DNA from: Thiorhodococcus drewsii AZ1
GTDB taxonomy: Bacteria > Pseudomonadota > Gammaproteobacteria > Chromatiales > Chromatiaceae
Assembly: GCF_000224065.1 (NCBI RefSeq)
Contig: NZ_AFWT01000015.1
Span: forward strand, 62,001-126,000
Reading direction: 5' to 3'
DNA: 64,000 bases
Numbering within the stretch: position 1 is the stretch's first letter; each line of letters starts with the position of its first letter. The notes under the pieces are model-generated. The model worked only from the letters and a program-made list of their open reading frames with translations, was not told where the DNA came from and searched no databases. Made by a program: the position numbers and the translations under genes. Shown here in pieces: positions 40,977-51,925 of the stretch.

Positions 40977-41186
40977 TTGGCCAGCTTTGACCTCGACCAA
41001 CTGGAGCAGCAGGTGACCGCCCTGATCCACCTGAACCGACGGCTCCGAGACGAAAATACTTCGTTACGGGCGCGCCAGGACAGCCTGGTCGCCGAACGTA
41101 GCGAGTTGATCGAAAAAACCGAGCAGGCACGGAGCCGCGTTGAGGCAATGCTGTCCCGGTTGCGCGCGATGGAGGAAAATCTGTGA
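40977..41186 (+). CDS. TIGR02449-family small coiled-coil protein (ZapB-like position)
   Basis: A 69-residue coiled-coil protein (DLDQLEQQVTALIHLNRRLR and following heptads) always found next to zapA in many gammaproteobacteria. The start is TTG at 40977, 9 nt after GGAG and just after the promoter; the longer frame begins upstream of the promoter and cannot be used. The role is unproven, perhaps in the divisome. The stop overlaps the zapA start. Confidence 0.8.
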   Translation: MASFDLDQLEQQVTALIHLNRRLRDENTSLRARQDSLVAERSELIEKTEQARSRVEAMLSRLRAMEENL

Positions 41187-41578
41187 TAGAAGAGCCCTTG
41201 CAAGTCAGCATCAAGATTCTCGAAAAGGAGTATCGCATCGCCTGCGAATACCATGAGCAGGACGACTTGAGGGCGTCGGCCCGTCTACTCGACAACCGTA
41301 TGCGCGAGATCCGCCAGTCCGGCCGCGTCATTGGCACCGACCGGATCGCGGTCATCGCCGCCCTGAACATTGCGCACGATCTCATTCAGATCCAACGCTC
41401 GCGGCCGAATTATGGCGAAGACACCAATCGGCGCCTCAGACAGCTTCAGGATCAGGTCAATGCCGCACTGGTTACCGAGCATGACGAGCAGCACCCAGAG
41501 CCGCAGCGAGACGCCGAACAGCACACCGCCCAGACGAGCACCGAGCCCCCTCTGGACGCATCGGACGAAAGAGTATAG
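41183..41578 (+). CDS. zapA: Cell division protein ZapA
   Basis: A 131-residue ZapA (VSIKILEKEYRIACEYHEQD, IGTDRIAVIAALNIAHDL) that cross-links FtsZ filaments at mid-cell. It has a longer acidic, disordered C-terminal tail (about residues 95-131) than E. coli ZapA (109 residues). The start is GTG at 41183, overlapping the upstream stop. Confidence 0.94.
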   Translation: MIEEPLQVSIKILEKEYRIACEYHEQDDLRASARLLDNRMREIRQSGRVIGTDRIAVIAALNIAHDLIQIQRSRPNYGEDTNRRLRQLQDQVNAALVTEHDEQHPEPQRDAEQHTAQTSTEPPLDASDERV

Positions 41579-41590
41579 CCTTGCTTTCAA

Positions 41591-41779
41591 GACACCCCCT
41601 GTAGTGTTCGACAGCGGCCTGGGTATTTTCTTGAGCCTAATCACTACCCCGGGGATATGACGGAATAGCTGTTGCGCAAGTCCGCCTTCGAGCGGAAAGC
41701 CTGAAGCGGCTACGACTGTCCCCACTTGAACCGTCTGGTTCAAGAACGAAGGCCCGCAACGGCACAAATGGGGGGTGTC
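41591..41779 (+). ncRNA. ssrS: 6S RNA
   Basis: The 189-nt segment sits between zapA and fau, the classic ssrS location. The ends pair: GACACCCCC (41591-41599) with GGGGGTGTC (41771-41779). Inside, TGTAGTGTTCG, TTGAGCC, and CACTTGAACC...GGTTCAAG followed by GGCCCGCAACGGCAC align with conserved parts of enterobacterial 6S RNA. It binds housekeeping RNA polymerase and acts as a promoter mimic in stationary phase. Confidence 0.93.
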
Positions 41780-41791
41780 CCTTCCTCTCCA

Positions 41792-42430
41792 ATGCAGTCA
41801 CTCCCATCGACAAGACGCGCGCTGAGGCACGCAAGGCGCGCACTGAGCCCACGAGAACAGCGGCGCCACGCCATTGCTGTCGCCAGACGACTCCGGCGAA
41901 CCCCCCTCTTTCTGCACGCACACCGCATCGCCTTCTATTGGCCGGCGGACGGCGAGCTCGACCCCATCCCCTTGATGGAGCATGCGCTGACGCTTGGCAA
42001 AACCTGCCTCCTCCCGATTCTGGATCGGGCATCCAACAGCACATCACGCCGTCGACTCCAATTCGTCCGCTTTCGGAGCGGCGACCGGATGCGCCCTAAC
42101 CGATTCGGCATACCGGAACCGAGCGCCCGAGGCCGACACCTGACACCAAGCCAGGCCATCGATCTGATCATCATGCCGCTCGTCGGATTCGATGAACGCT
42201 GCAACCGAGTCGGAATGGGCGGCGGCTATTACGACCGCACCCTCGCCTTCCTAAGACGACCCAAGCGCTGGCGGCACCCGAGGCTAATCGGAGTCGCACA
42301 TGAGTGCCAGCGTCTGGAGCGAATCGAGCCGCGAGCGTGGGATATTCCGCTCGATGCCGTTGCCACCGAATCCAGTCTCTATACACCGAGACGACGGAAA
42401 GAGATCGATTCCAAGGGCGCTCTGATATGA
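41792..42430 (+). CDS. fau: 5-formyltetrahydrofolate cyclo-ligase family protein
   Basis: A 212-residue protein of the 5-FCL family with [29 protein letters not shown], which contains the conserved GMGGGYYDR loop. It converts 5-formyl-THF to methenyl-THF with ATP. It is paired with 6S RNA as in most gammaproteobacteria. ATG 41792 lies 12 nt after the 6S 3' end and has no Shine-Dalgarno; an ATG at 41768 is within the 6S RNA. Confidence 0.92.
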   Translation: MQSLPSTRRALRHARRALSPREQRRHAIAVARRLRRTPLFLHAHRIAFYWPADGELDPIPLMEHALTLGKTCLLPILDRASNSTSRRRLQFVRFRSGDRMRPNRFGIPEPSARGRHLTPSQAIDLIIMPLVGFDERCNRVGMGGGYYDRTLAFLRRPKRWRHPRLIGVAHECQRLERIEPRAWDIPLDAVATESSLYTPRRRKEIDSKGALI

Positions 42431-42467
42431 TCGGCACCCCAAAAATAACCAGACCGGAGGACCAAAG

Positions 42468-43127
42468 ATGAACCAGGACGACCTCAAGCGACAGGCCGCA
42501 AAGGCAGCGCTCGACTATGTCGAGGGCGGCGTGATCGGCGTAGGAACGGGTTCAACCGTCAACCACTTCATCGACGCGCTCGCGACCGTCAAAAATCGCA
42601 TTGAGGGTGCCGTTTCGAGTTCGGAGGCATCGACCCAACGTCTGCGCCAGCACGGCATCGAGGTGCTCGACCTCAATGCGGCCGGCGAACTTTCGCTCTA
42701 CGTCGATGGCGCCGACGAATCCAACGCACGCCTCGAATTGATCAAGGGAGGTGGCGGCGCGCTGACGCGCGAGAAGATCGTCGCCGCAGCGAGCGCACGA
42801 TTCGTCTGCATCGCGGACGAATCCAAACTGGTCGATCGGCTCGGGACCTTTCCCTTGCCAGTCGAGGTCATCCCCATGGCGCGGAGTTATGTCGCTCGAG
42901 AGATCGTACAGATCGGCGGAACCCCCGCCTGGCGAGAGGGATTCGTCACCGACAACGGCAACCTCATCCTCGACGTGCACAACCTCCAGATCGACGCGCC
43001 CGCCGAGCTGGAAACCCGGATCAACGATATCGCTGGGGTGGTGACCGTCGGCATCTTCGCGTTGCGACCGGCGGACGTCCTGATCCTTGGCTCGACGCAG
43101 GGAAACAAGACGCTGACCCGCGACTGA
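42468..43127 (+). CDS. rpiA: Ribose 5-phosphate isomerase A
   Basis: A 219-residue enzyme, the usual length. It shows [16 protein letters not shown] (phosphate loop), [27 protein letters not shown] and CIADESKLV. It interconverts ribose and ribulose 5-phosphates for the pentose phosphate and Calvin cycles. GGAGG precedes the ATG. Confidence 0.97.
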   Translation: MNQDDLKRQAAKAALDYVEGGVIGVGTGSTVNHFIDALATVKNRIEGAVSSSEASTQRLRQHGIEVLDLNAAGELSLYVDGADESNARLELIKGGGGALTREKIVAAASARFVCIADESKLVDRLGTFPLPVEVIPMARSYVAREIVQIGGTPAWREGFVTDNGNLILDVHNLQIDAPAELETRINDIAGVVTVGIFALRPADVLILGSTQGNKTLTRD

Positions 43128-43182
43128 GGAGCACGCCACACGATCGCGCTCGCCCCGTCGAGACGAACGATCCGAAGCAACG

Positions 43183-43209
43183 AAAACGGGGCCCGAAGGC
43201 CCCGTTTTT
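43183..43209. terminator. Bidirectional terminator between rpiA and the porin gene
   Basis: AAAACGGGGCC, loop CGAA, GGCCCCGTTTTT gives an 11-bp stem with T tracts on both strands. It serves the two convergent genes. Confidence 0.9.
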
Positions 43210-43233
43210 CTTCTCAAGCGATGAGCGGATCGC

Positions 43234-44364
43234 TTAGAAGTTGTGGATCATACCGACGGAGAAACCGTCCCAGCCAGCATCAGGCGCATCGTCGTCGACC
43301 TGGGTGTAAACCGCATAGGCCTTGGTACGCTTGCTCAGGCTGTGATCGAATGCGATCGCCCAAGTGTAATAATCGCCTTCGATGGAGTCCTTGAACTCAT
43401 CGATGGTGTTGGCGTCGTTGAAGCGACCGTCACGATTGCCGCTGCCGTACATGGCCTTGACCATGTTGTTGCCGAAGGAGTAGCCGGCCTGGATCTGCCA
43501 CATCTTCAGCTTCTCGGGCTCGGTCGAGGGCGAGAGCTGGCCACCCGGAAGGTCGGAGTCTTCTTCGTAGATACCGGTCAGGGTGAAACCGTTCCAGTCC
43601 ATCAAGCCAAGACCAACACGCCACTTGGTGTAATCGTCATCGACGTAGTTGGGGCTCAGCTTGCCCAACTCGCTGGCGGCGGAGTTCATGAACAACTCGT
43701 TGCTGAACGACTCGTAGGCCAAGGACGCGTAGAAGGGGCCGTTGCTATAGATACCGGCAACGGAATAGGCCTCGGCCAGGCTGTCGGAGTTGATGTTCTC
43801 GCCATAACCAGCGGTGGAGGAACCACCAGCGACGACAGCAGCAGCCAGCTGGAAGCCGCTCAGGCTGGGGCTGATGTAAGCGATGCCGTTGTCGGCGCGC
43901 ACGTCGTCGAAGCCGACGGTGCCGTTGTAGTCAGCCATGGTGTCGGAGAACAGATCCAACTTGCCGGTGGAGATCTTCATCGGGGTGTCGTGACGACCCA
44001 CCAGGAAGGTACCCCAGCCGCCGGCCAAGCCCACGTAGCTGTTACGCATGGTGATGGAGTCGTTGCTGCCGGAAGCGAGGTTGCCGGAAGAACTCTCCTC
44101 GGTCATCTTGACGCCGAGCTCGACCTGGTAGATGGCCTTCAGACCATTGCCCAGATCCTCGGAACCCTTGACACCGATGCGGTTGGCACGACCCACGCCC
44201 GGAACAGAGCCACCACCGTTGAGGCCCCAGCCTTTGAAGCCAGACTCGACATCGGCATAGTCAATGGACATGTGCAGCTTGCCGTAGAGGATCGCATCGG
44301 CCATCGCGGCGGTCGGAGCAACCATCGCGGCGGCGACCGCCAGGGTAAGAAGTTTCTTGTTCAT
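43234..44364 (-). CDS. Gram-negative general porin
   Basis: A 376-residue outer-membrane beta-barrel. A signal peptide (LLTLAVAAAMVAPTAAMA) is followed by DAILYGKLHMSIDYADVES, the typical porin start, GVKGSEDLGNGLKAIYQVE, and a C-terminal Phe (GMIHNF) that marks BAM substrates. About 16 strands are expected. It is likely abundant, given its strong promoter and GGAG-type ribosome site. Confidence 0.94.
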   Translation of the reverse strand: MNKKLLTLAVAAAMVAPTAAMADAILYGKLHMSIDYADVESGFKGWGLNGGGSVPGVGRANRIGVKGSEDLGNGLKAIYQVELGVKMTEESSSGNLASGSNDSITMRNSYVGLAGGWGTFLVGRHDTPMKISTGKLDLFSDTMADYNGTVGFDDVRADNGIAYISPSLSGFQLAAAVVAGGSSTAGYGENINSDSLAEAYSVAGIYSNGPFYASLAYESFSNELFMNSAASELGKLSPNYVDDDYTKWRVGLGLMDWNGFTLTGIYEEDSDLPGGQLSPSTEPEKLKMWQIQAGYSFGNNMVKAMYGSGNRDGRFNDANTIDEFKDSIEGDYYTWAIAFDHSLSKRTKAYAVYTQVDDDAPDAGWDGFSVGMIHNF

Positions 44365-45094
44365 GCTGTTCTCCGCTATGTTGTGAATTTGTCAGATTGA
44401 CTGCAGAAACCGAGCGCAATCATGCTTTGCGCTGTGAACTATAGAGGACGACATGGCGTTTTGCAACAGATTGGGCGGAAAAAAGACACACCAGGCAATT
44501 GTGTATCTTTTTTGCACTCATCAAGCCCTCGAATCGCTGTACGCACGCCTTAACGGCTTGAAAAATGACCCATCGATCGATTGACGTCAACCTGCCAAAT
44601 ACCCTAATCACGTCTCAAGAAAGCCCCTGATGCAGATCAGGTCAGTCGAACCCGCCCCATACCCTCGGCATGTGACGCAAAACAACGAGACAGGAACTCG
44701 GCTCCCACCGAACGCATGACGAGCCGCGACACAGGAGCATATCAGTAGCCCAATTCGCCTCCCGAGTCGCCACACAAACCGGCGTGGATCTCCCGCGATA
44801 CAGATCGCAAACGTGGGCCCTATTGCGAACAGAGCACCGAGACGCGCTCGGATTCTGTCGCCCAAGGGGGCGATCACATGCGATCTGATTCCCCCCTGCA
44901 TCCAAGGATCTAAAATCATTGGGCGGACGGTATCGTCGAGCATCCAACGCAGACAGGCTCGGTTGCGGAATGCGCGATGATTTCGAAGGCTCGCACGGAC
45001 AATACGGCTTGGCCTTGTCGACAAGTCCAGCGTACAAGGGAACTTGTTGCTCGCTGAACACCCACGACCAGGCTCATCATCCAGGAAACCGCAT
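44365..45094. other. Intergenic region between the porin and CheB-CheR genes
   Basis: About 730 bp, less GC-rich than the genes. It contains the porin promoter (44438-44466) and no convincing protein gene; a minus-strand frame at 44608-45237 has cysteine- and arginine-rich shadow composition. No further repeat or operator was seen. Confidence 0.5.
44438..44466 (-). promoter_or_regulatory. Sigma-70 promoter of the porin gene
   Basis: TTGCAA (44466-44461) and TATAGT (44443-44438) are 17 bp apart on the minus strand, with the leader about 65 nt before the ATG. Confidence 0.75.
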
Positions 45095-48000
45095 ATGGCC
45101 AGAAAGACCCGATCTGGCGGGGATTCCCCTACGCCAACGCAACCCGACGTATCGAAGCCGTCCTCTACCAACGGAAGCGACAACGACGCGTCGAAGGCAC
45201 CCACAGCGTCTTCTAGCCCATTGGCACCGGACGCCATTCACATCGCATCGACCGAGCAACGCTTCCCGGTTGTCGGCATCGGCGCCTCGGCCGGCGGTCT
45301 TGCGGCATTCGAGTCCTTCTTCTCCGCCATTCCAGTGGATACGGAGACCGGCATGGCCTTCGTGCTGGTGCAACACCTCGCGCCCGATCACAAGAGCATC
45401 CTGACCGATCTGGTGAAGCGCTACACCTGCATGCAGGTCAGCGAGGCCGAGGATGGGATGGCGATCGAACCGGACCACGCCTACATCATTCCGCCCAATA
45501 TGGACATGGCCCTCTTCAAGGGGGTATTACATCTGCTCGAACCGAGCGCGCCACACGGATTGCGCCTACCGATCGACTTCTTCTTCCGCTCGCTGGCCCA
45601 GGATCAGCATGAACGGGCGATCTGCGTCGTACTCTCCGGCACCGGCAGCGACGGCACCCTGGGAGCACGCGCCATCAAGGGAGAGGGCGGTCTGGTCATG
45701 GTCCAGGCGCCGAACACCGCAACCTATGACGGCATGCCGCGCAGCGTCATCGCTACCGGGCTGAACGACTTCGTGCTCGCGCCGGCGGAGATGCCCGCGC
45801 AGCTCATGGCCTATGTGAACCACGCCTTCGGCAAGAGGACACCGACGGTCGCCGCGAGCGGCAGCACCGAAGATGCACTGACCAAGATCTGCATCCTGCT
45901 GCGCGACACGACCGGGCACGACTTCTCCCAGTACAAGCAGAGCACGCTGGTACGGCGGATCGACCGACGGATCGCGCTGCATCAGCTCGATCGTCAAGGC
46001 GACTACCTGCGCTATCTACAGCAGGACCCCGAGGAGATCGAGGCCCTGTTTCGCGATCTTCTGATTGGAGTCACCAATTTCTTCCGCGACCCCGAGGCCT
46101 TTGCCGCCCTTCAGCGAGACGTCATCCCACGGCTGTTCTCCGATAAGCCTGCGGGAACGCCCGTGCGGGTTTGGGTCTGTGGCTGCTCCACCGGCGAAGA
46201 GGCCTATTCCATCGCCATCCTCTTGCAGGAACATCTGGAGACCCTGAAGAAAACCTATCGGGTCCAGGTATTCGCCACGGACGTGGACGCGCGCGCGATT
46301 GAGCAGGCCCGTAGCGGCCTCTATCCGGCCAGTATCGCCGCCGATGTCTCCCCAGAGCGTCTCGCCCGCTATTTTTCACAAAACGCGGACGGCGAGGGCT
46401 ATCGGATTCAGAAGGTGGTCCGCGATCTCCTGGTGTTCTCCGAGCAGGATCTGATCAAGGATCCACCCTTCTCCCGGCTGGACCTCATCAGTTGCCGCAA
46501 CCTCCTGATCTATCTCAACAGCGATCTGCAAAAGCGGCTCATCCCACTCTTTCACTACGCACTGAACGCGCAAGGGGTGCTGTTCCTCGGCAATTCGGAA
46601 AGCATCGGCGAATCCTTGACCCTCTTCAATCCACTGGACCGCAAGTGGAAGATCTACCTCCGACGCGAGCAGGTCGTCGGCCTCCCGTCGACCAGCCTGG
46701 GTCAATTCCTGCCGGCCGCCTCGACCGCGCGCACCACCCCGCCGACGGCGCCCGCGCAGGAATGGCGCAAGAGCAAACCCGATCTGCGCGGTCTGACCGA
46801 ACAGGCGTTGCTCGACCACTATGATCCGGTGGCGCTTTTGATCGGTGGACGGGGTGAGATCCTCTATATCGTCGGCCGCACGGACGCCTATTTCAAACTC
46901 CCGACGGGCGATGCCGACATGAACGTCCTGACCATGGCACGCGAGGGCCTAGCACGGCCCCTGACGACCGCCCTGCATCGGGCCGTCGCGGCCAAGGAGG
47001 TCATCGAGATACCCAACGTGCGCGTCGAGATCGATGACACTGTCACGCGCGTCAACCTGACCGTGCGCCCCCTCCCGCCCCAATCGCCCGACGACACGCC
47101 GCCCGATCTCTATCTCCTGGTCTTCGAACCGACGCCAGCCGCCGATCCCACATCACACCCTGATGCCGTGGCGCCCGATGAGGGGGCCGCGAGCGCCTCA
47201 TCCAATGCGCGCATCACCAAGCTTGAACGCGAGTTGCAAGCCAAAGAGGAATACCTCCAAAGCACCCTGGAGGAGATGGAGACCGCCAACGAAGAGCTGA
47301 AATCGACCAACGAGGAGATGCAATCGGTCAACGAGGAACTCCAATCCACCAACGAGGAACTGGAAACCTCCAAGGAAGAGCTTCAATCGGTCAACGAGGA
47401 ATTGGCCACCGTCAACGTCGAGCTGCAAACCAAGGTCGCCGATCTCTCGCGCGCCAACAACGACATGAACAACCTGCTCGCCGGCACTGGCGTGGCAACC
47501 CTGTTCGTCGATCACCAGTTACGTATCACCCGCTACACACCGACCGCCACCCAGTTGATCAAGCTGATCCAATCCGACATCGGGCGCTCGGTCGGCGACA
47601 TCGTCTCCAACCTCGTGAACTACACTCATTTTATCGAGGATGTCGAAACCGTCCTAAAGACATTGGTCCCGCACGAGCAGGAGGTTCAAACCCAGGAAGG
47701 GGCCTGGTACCTCATGCGAATCGGCCCGTATCGCACACTGGACAATGTCATCGAGGGCGCCGTCATCACCTTCGCCGACATCTCCGGCAGCAGACGGAGC
47801 GAAGACGCCCTGCGCGTCGCGCACCACTTCGCCGAGACCCTCTTGGACGCCGTGCCCACCCCCCTGATCGTATTGAACGAGGATCTGTGCCTGATGTCCG
47901 CCAACCAGGCCTTTTACAGCTATTTCCAGATCGCTCGGACCGACATCCAGGGCCAAAGCCTGTTCGCGCTCATCGATCGCCACTGGAACACCCCAGCGTT

Positions 48001-48241
48001 GCGCCAGCTCCTGTCTGAGGTCCAGTCGACGGGCATCGGCGTCGAGGGTCATGTGGTGGAGCATGAGATCCCGGGGCTCGGGCGTCGCTCGATCGAGCTG
48101 AATGTCAGCCGTCTCGATCCTGGCGAGAAACAGCCGGGGACCGTCCTGATCGCATTCGCGGATGTCACCGAGCGTACCGCTCGCCCAATCACTGACCCGT
48201 CCGAGCCACCAGGAAGTGACCATGAGCAGCCACGAGAATGA
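45095..48241 (+). CDS. CheB-CheR-PAS fusion protein
   Basis: A 1048-residue cytoplasmic fusion. A CheB methylesterase domain (about residues 57-245) has Ser65 in GIGASAGGL, His94 in [10 protein letters not shown] and Asp186 in [10 protein letters not shown] but no receiver domain. A CheR methyltransferase follows (about 265-530, SAM site [16 protein letters not shown]). A long coiled coil of repeated EELxSxNEE units covers about 710-790, then two PAS domains (about 795-910 and 920-1040). Such fusions are presumed to sense signals and modify receptors. ATG 45095 has AGGA upstream; its end overlaps the next gene by 20 bp. Confidence 0.92.
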   Translation: MARKTRSGGDSPTPTQPDVSKPSSTNGSDNDASKAPTASSSPLAPDAIHIASTEQRFPVVGIGASAGGLAAFESFFSAIPVDTETGMAFVLVQHLAPDHKSILTDLVKRYTCMQVSEAEDGMAIEPDHAYIIPPNMDMALFKGVLHLLEPSAPHGLRLPIDFFFRSLAQDQHERAICVVLSGTGSDGTLGARAIKGEGGLVMVQAPNTATYDGMPRSVIATGLNDFVLAPAEMPAQLMAYVNHAFGKRTPTVAASGSTEDALTKICILLRDTTGHDFSQYKQSTLVRRIDRRIALHQLDRQGDYLRYLQQDPEEIEALFRDLLIGVTNFFRDPEAFAALQRDVIPRLFSDKPAGTPVRVWVCGCSTGEEAYSIAILLQEHLETLKKTYRVQVFATDVDARAIEQARSGLYPASIAADVSPERLARYFSQNADGEGYRIQKVVRDLLVFSEQDLIKDPPFSRLDLISCRNLLIYLNSDLQKRLIPLFHYALNAQGVLFLGNSESIGESLTLFNPLDRKWKIYLRREQVVGLPSTSLGQFLPAASTARTTPPTAPAQEWRKSKPDLRGLTEQALLDHYDPVALLIGGRGEILYIVGRTDAYFKLPTGDADMNVLTMAREGLARPLTTALHRAVAAKEVIEIPNVRVEIDDTVTRVNLTVRPLPPQSPDDTPPDLYLLVFEPTPAADPTSHPDAVAPDEGAASASSNARITKLERELQAKEEYLQSTLEEMETANEELKSTNEEMQSVNEELQSTNEELETSKEELQSVNEELATVNVELQTKVADLSRANNDMNNLLAGTGVATLFVDHQLRITRYTPTATQLIKLIQSDIGRSVGDIVSNLVNYTHFIEDVETVLKTLVPHEQEVQTQEGAWYLMRIGPYRTLDNVIEGAVITFADISGSRRSEDALRVAHHFAETLLDAVPTPLIVLNEDLCLMSANQAFYSYFQIARTDIQGQSLFALIDRHWNTPALRQLLSEVQSTGIGVEGHVVEHEIPGLGRRSIELNVSRLDPGEKQPGTVLIAFADVTERTARPITDPSEPPGSDHEQPRE

Positions 48242-50072
48242 GCAACTGCGCCAGCGCGCCGAAGCCGCATTGCGGGAAGGCGACGAGCCACCGGAGCAGG
48301 CGATCACGGCCGAGAACGCCAAACGGCTGATCCATGAGTTGCGCGTGCATCAGATCGAGCTGGAAATGCAGAACGAAAACCTGCGTCGAGCCCAGGAGGC
48401 ATTGGAGCAATCGCGCCGCCGTTACTTCGACCTCTACGACCTCGCCCCCGTCGGCTATGTGACGCTCACGGAACATGGACTGATCCAGGAGTCCAACCTC
48501 GCCGCCGCCAAGCTTTTCGGTGTCCTGCGCAGCGCGCTGATCGGCTGGCCACTGAGCCGATTCATCCTCCCCGAGGACCAGGACACCTATTACCACGACC
48601 ACCTCGACCACGATCGCCCCTTATCCACAGGCACACACGATTCGGATACACTCCGTTCTTGCGAGCTGCGTCTAAGGCGCGGGGATGCGGCCACCATCTG
48701 GGTCAAATTGGATATCCATCTCGGCGCCCAATCCACAGACAAGCGATCCGTCCATTACGTCACCCTAACCGATATCGATGCGCGCAAAACCGCCGAGGCC
48801 GAACTCAAGCGACATCGCCAACACCTGGAGACACTGGTGGCATCGCGCACCCAGGAGCTGGTCGATGCCCGCGACGCCGCCGAGGTCGCGGCTCGGGCCA
48901 AGAGTACCTTTCTGGCCAACATGAGCCATGAAATCCGCACACCGATGAACGCCATCCTCGGCCTGAACCACCTCTTACTGAAAACAGTCGACTCACCGCT
49001 GGAGCGCGACCGACTGCTGAAGGTTGGCGAGGCGGCATCGCATCTGCTGCAGATCCTCGACGACATCCTCGATATCTCCAAGGTCGACGCCGGCCGCCTC
49101 ACCCTGACGTCCCAAGCGTTCACGCCGGCACAGCTCATGGAACAGACCATCAGCCTGCTCGGCGAGCGCGCCAGGTCCAAGGGGCTGACCCTGATCCGGG
49201 TGATCGACCCCGACGTCCCACCCCAGCTGCTCGGAGATCCACTGAGACTCGGTCAGGTTCTGATCAACTTCCTCAGCAACGCCATCAAATTCTCCACGCA
49301 CGGAGAGATCCGCGTGTCCATTGGGCTGGATCGGGACGAGGGCGAGACGGTCTGTCTGCGCCTGTCGGTCGCCGATCAGGGCGTCGGCCTGACGGCCGAA
49401 CAGCAAGCCCACCTGTTCCAGGATTTCGTTCAGGCGGACGCCTCGACGACACGTCAATACGGCGGGACGGGGCTCGGCCTGGCCATTGCCAGACGCCTCG
49501 CCCACCTGATGGAGGGAGAGGTCGGCGTCGACAGCCAGCCAGACTGCGGCAGCACCTTCTGGATGACCGCGCGCCTGCACCGACCGCAGCATCCGAGTGC
49601 CGCGTCAACCAGTGCACTGGACGCCGACACGCACACAGACCATCTGGAACGACGCATCGCCCAGCGATACACCGGAGCGCGCATTCTTCTGGCCGAGGAT
49701 GACCCGATCAATCAGGAGGTCGCGCTCTTCCTCCTCACAGACACCGGACTATCGGTCGATGTCGCCGACAATGGCCAGCGTGCCCTGGACTTGGCGCGCG
49801 AACGCGATTACGCCCTGGTACTGATGGACATGCAGATGCCGGTGATGGACGGCCTGGATGCGACCCGGGCGATTCGGGCGCTCCCTGGGCGCGAATCGCT
49901 GCCCATCCTGGCGATGACCGCCAACGCCTTCGACGAAGACCGCCAGGCATGCCTGACGGCGGGGATGAACGACCATATCGGCAAACCGGTGCAGCCCGCG
50001 CGGCTCTATGCGGCCCTGTTGCACTGGCTGTCGCCACCCGTCGCGAACGCGGAGGAAATGCCCCTAGATTGA
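48222..50072 (+). CDS. PAS hybrid histidine kinase with receiver domain (1)
   Basis: A 616-residue soluble hybrid kinase. An N-terminal linker ([20 protein letters not shown]) leads into a PAS domain (about 66-185). HisKA has His236 in [12 protein letters not shown], the ATPase domain spans about 335-455 ([17 protein letters not shown]), and a receiver ends the protein with Asp536 in [11 protein letters not shown]. No membrane segment is present, so it senses a cytoplasmic cue or a partner. ATG 48222 lies inside the end of the CheB-CheR gene, which suggests co-translation. Confidence 0.93.
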   Translation: MSSHENEQLRQRAEAALREGDEPPEQAITAENAKRLIHELRVHQIELEMQNENLRRAQEALEQSRRRYFDLYDLAPVGYVTLTEHGLIQESNLAAAKLFGVLRSALIGWPLSRFILPEDQDTYYHDHLDHDRPLSTGTHDSDTLRSCELRLRRGDAATIWVKLDIHLGAQSTDKRSVHYVTLTDIDARKTAEAELKRHRQHLETLVASRTQELVDARDAAEVAARAKSTFLANMSHEIRTPMNAILGLNHLLLKTVDSPLERDRLLKVGEAASHLLQILDDILDISKVDAGRLTLTSQAFTPAQLMEQTISLLGERARSKGLTLIRVIDPDVPPQLLGDPLRLGQVLINFLSNAIKFSTHGEIRVSIGLDRDEGETVCLRLSVADQGVGLTAEQQAHLFQDFVQADASTTRQYGGTGLGLAIARRLAHLMEGEVGVDSQPDCGSTFWMTARLHRPQHPSAASTSALDADTHTDHLERRIAQRYTGARILLAEDDPINQEVALFLLTDTGLSVDVADNGQRALDLARERDYALVLMDMQMPVMDGLDATRAIRALPGRESLPILAMTANAFDEDRQACLTAGMNDHIGKPVQPARLYAALLHWLSPPVANAEEMPLD

Positions 50073-50204
50073 GGTGAGGAACGAACCCCAACATGACGCC
50101 GCGCCCCATGCCGATCGTTAGGTCGCGTCAAATCCAGTAAGGCACGCAGTCAGACACGGACGTTCAGATCGATACAACGGCACCCAACGTGCCAGGAGAT
50201 CAGC

Positions 50205-51905
50205 ATGAACAGCCACACAAGGACGGGGCAGGATTCGCCAAAGGGCCAGGAACTGCGCCAGCGCGCCGAGAAGCATCTGAGGGAGACGCAGCACCCGCAG
50301 GATCGAACGTCCACGCCGAACGAAAGCGAGCGCCTGATCCATGAGCTGCAGGTGCATCAGATCGAGCTGGAGTTGCAGAACGAGGAATTGAGGCGCATCC
50401 AAGAATCCCTGGAGTTCTCCCGGGCGCGCTATTTCGATCTCTACGACCTGGCGCCGGTCGGCTACCTCACGCTCGCCGATCACGGACTGATCCGGGACGC
50501 GAATCTAGCCGCCGCCAGCCTGATCGGCGTGCCGCGAAGCCTCTTGATCGATGCCCCGCTGTCACGCTTCATTCACCCCAACGACAGCGATCGGCTCTAC
50601 CATTGCCGCCAGGACATCATGGTCGCGGGCGGACGACAAAGCTGTGAGGTCGGTCTACGCCGAGACGATGAGACGACCCTGCCCGTCAGACTGGACATGA
50701 GCCTCGGGATCGACCGTGAAACAGGCCTCGCCCAATACCTGACCATGCTCACCGACATCAGCGAGCTCAAGTCAGCCGAGGCCGCGCGACAGGAGGAAGA
50801 CCGCCGCAAGGAAGGATTCATCGCCTCGCTCGGGCACGAGCTGAGAAACCCGCTGTCCCCGATCCAACAGATCGCGAATCTGCTGGGTTCGGATGCGGTG
50901 CTCGATCCCAGCCAGATCCGACACGCCAAGGACATCCTCAATCGTCAGGTCGGCCATCTCACACGGCTGGTCGATGATCTACTCGATGTCGCCCGGATCG
51001 GCCGAGGCGGCATTCCGCTGGCCAAACGCGGCTGCGATCTGCGCGAGGTGGTACAGATTGCCGCCGAGCAGTTGCGTCCGCTGCTCGAACAGTCTGGCCA
51101 GCGGCTGGATCTGAGCCTGCCGGATACGCCAGCGAACGTGCATGGGGATCCGGTGCGACTCGCCCAGGCGATCTCCAACCTGATCCGAAACGCCAGCCAA
51201 TTCAGCCGGCCTGAATCCAGGGTCACACTGGAGATGGAGTGCACCAAGAGCGACGTGCAACTGCGGGTGCGCGATCAGGGCGTCGGGTTCCCCGACTCCG
51301 CCTTAGACGGGTTATTTACGCCATTCAGACACACCGACCAGACGGAGACCTATTCCAGCGGCGGGTTGAGCATGGGGCTCGCGCTCGTCAAGGGACTGGT
51401 GGAATTGCACGGGGGAGAAATCACGGCCAGCAGTCCAGGACCCAACCAGGGCAGCACCTTCGAGGTACACCTGCCCTTATCGCGCCAGGAACCGGTCGAC
51501 GTGATTTCGCCGCACCGGGGCGTACCGATTGCGCCTCATCGCATCCTGGTGGTCGAGGACAACCCCGATGTCGCCGAGGCCCTCCTGCTGTTACTGCGCA
51601 TGCTCGGCCAGCAGGCCGAATCCGTGGCCGATGGACTCGCCGCACTCGCGGCGTCGAAGCGCCTGAACCCCGATCTGATCCTGATCGACCTGGGATTGCC
51701 GGGAATGGATGGCCTGGAGTTGGCCCGCCATCTGCGAACGACCGATACGGGACGACGGGCACGGCTGGTCGCCGTCACCGGATATGGTCGGGATCGCGAG
51801 CGCTCGAGACGGGCGGGGTTCGACGAACACCTGCTCAAGCCGGTCGGACAGGTCGCCCTGGTCGACATCCTGGCCGACTGTCCGTCGTCCACACTGAGGC
51901 ATTGA
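50205..51905 (+). CDS. PAS hybrid histidine kinase with receiver domain (2)
   Basis: A 566-residue soluble hybrid kinase built like its neighbour. The N-terminal linker RLIHELQVHQIELELQNEEL and PAS (about 76-190) are close paralogues of those in the upstream gene. HisKA has His211 in SLGHELRNPLSPI, the ATPase domain includes VRDQGVGFPD and SMGLALVKGLVELHGG, and the receiver has Asp495 in LILIDLGLPGMDG. It is 132 bp after the first kinase and 20 bp before the GGDEF/EAL gene. Confidence 0.93.
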   Translation: MNSHTRTGQDSPKGQELRQRAEKHLRETQHPQDRTSTPNESERLIHELQVHQIELELQNEELRRIQESLEFSRARYFDLYDLAPVGYLTLADHGLIRDANLAAASLIGVPRSLLIDAPLSRFIHPNDSDRLYHCRQDIMVAGGRQSCEVGLRRDDETTLPVRLDMSLGIDRETGLAQYLTMLTDISELKSAEAARQEEDRRKEGFIASLGHELRNPLSPIQQIANLLGSDAVLDPSQIRHAKDILNRQVGHLTRLVDDLLDVARIGRGGIPLAKRGCDLREVVQIAAEQLRPLLEQSGQRLDLSLPDTPANVHGDPVRLAQAISNLIRNASQFSRPESRVTLEMECTKSDVQLRVRDQGVGFPDSALDGLFTPFRHTDQTETYSSGGLSMGLALVKGLVELHGGEITASSPGPNQGSTFEVHLPLSRQEPVDVISPHRGVPIAPHRILVVEDNPDVAEALLLLLRMLGQQAESVADGLAALAASKRLNPDLILIDLGLPGMDGLELARHLRTTDTGRRARLVAVTGYGRDRERSRRAGFDEHLLKPVGQVALVDILADCPSSTLRH

Positions 51906-51925
51906 TCCTTTGCCTGGAGGGAACC

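Noticed and set aside
44608-45237. 209-residue minus-strand frame before the CheB-CheR gene
   Set aside because: It overlaps the CheB-CheR start, has no ribosome site or motif, and shows cysteine/arginine-rich random composition.
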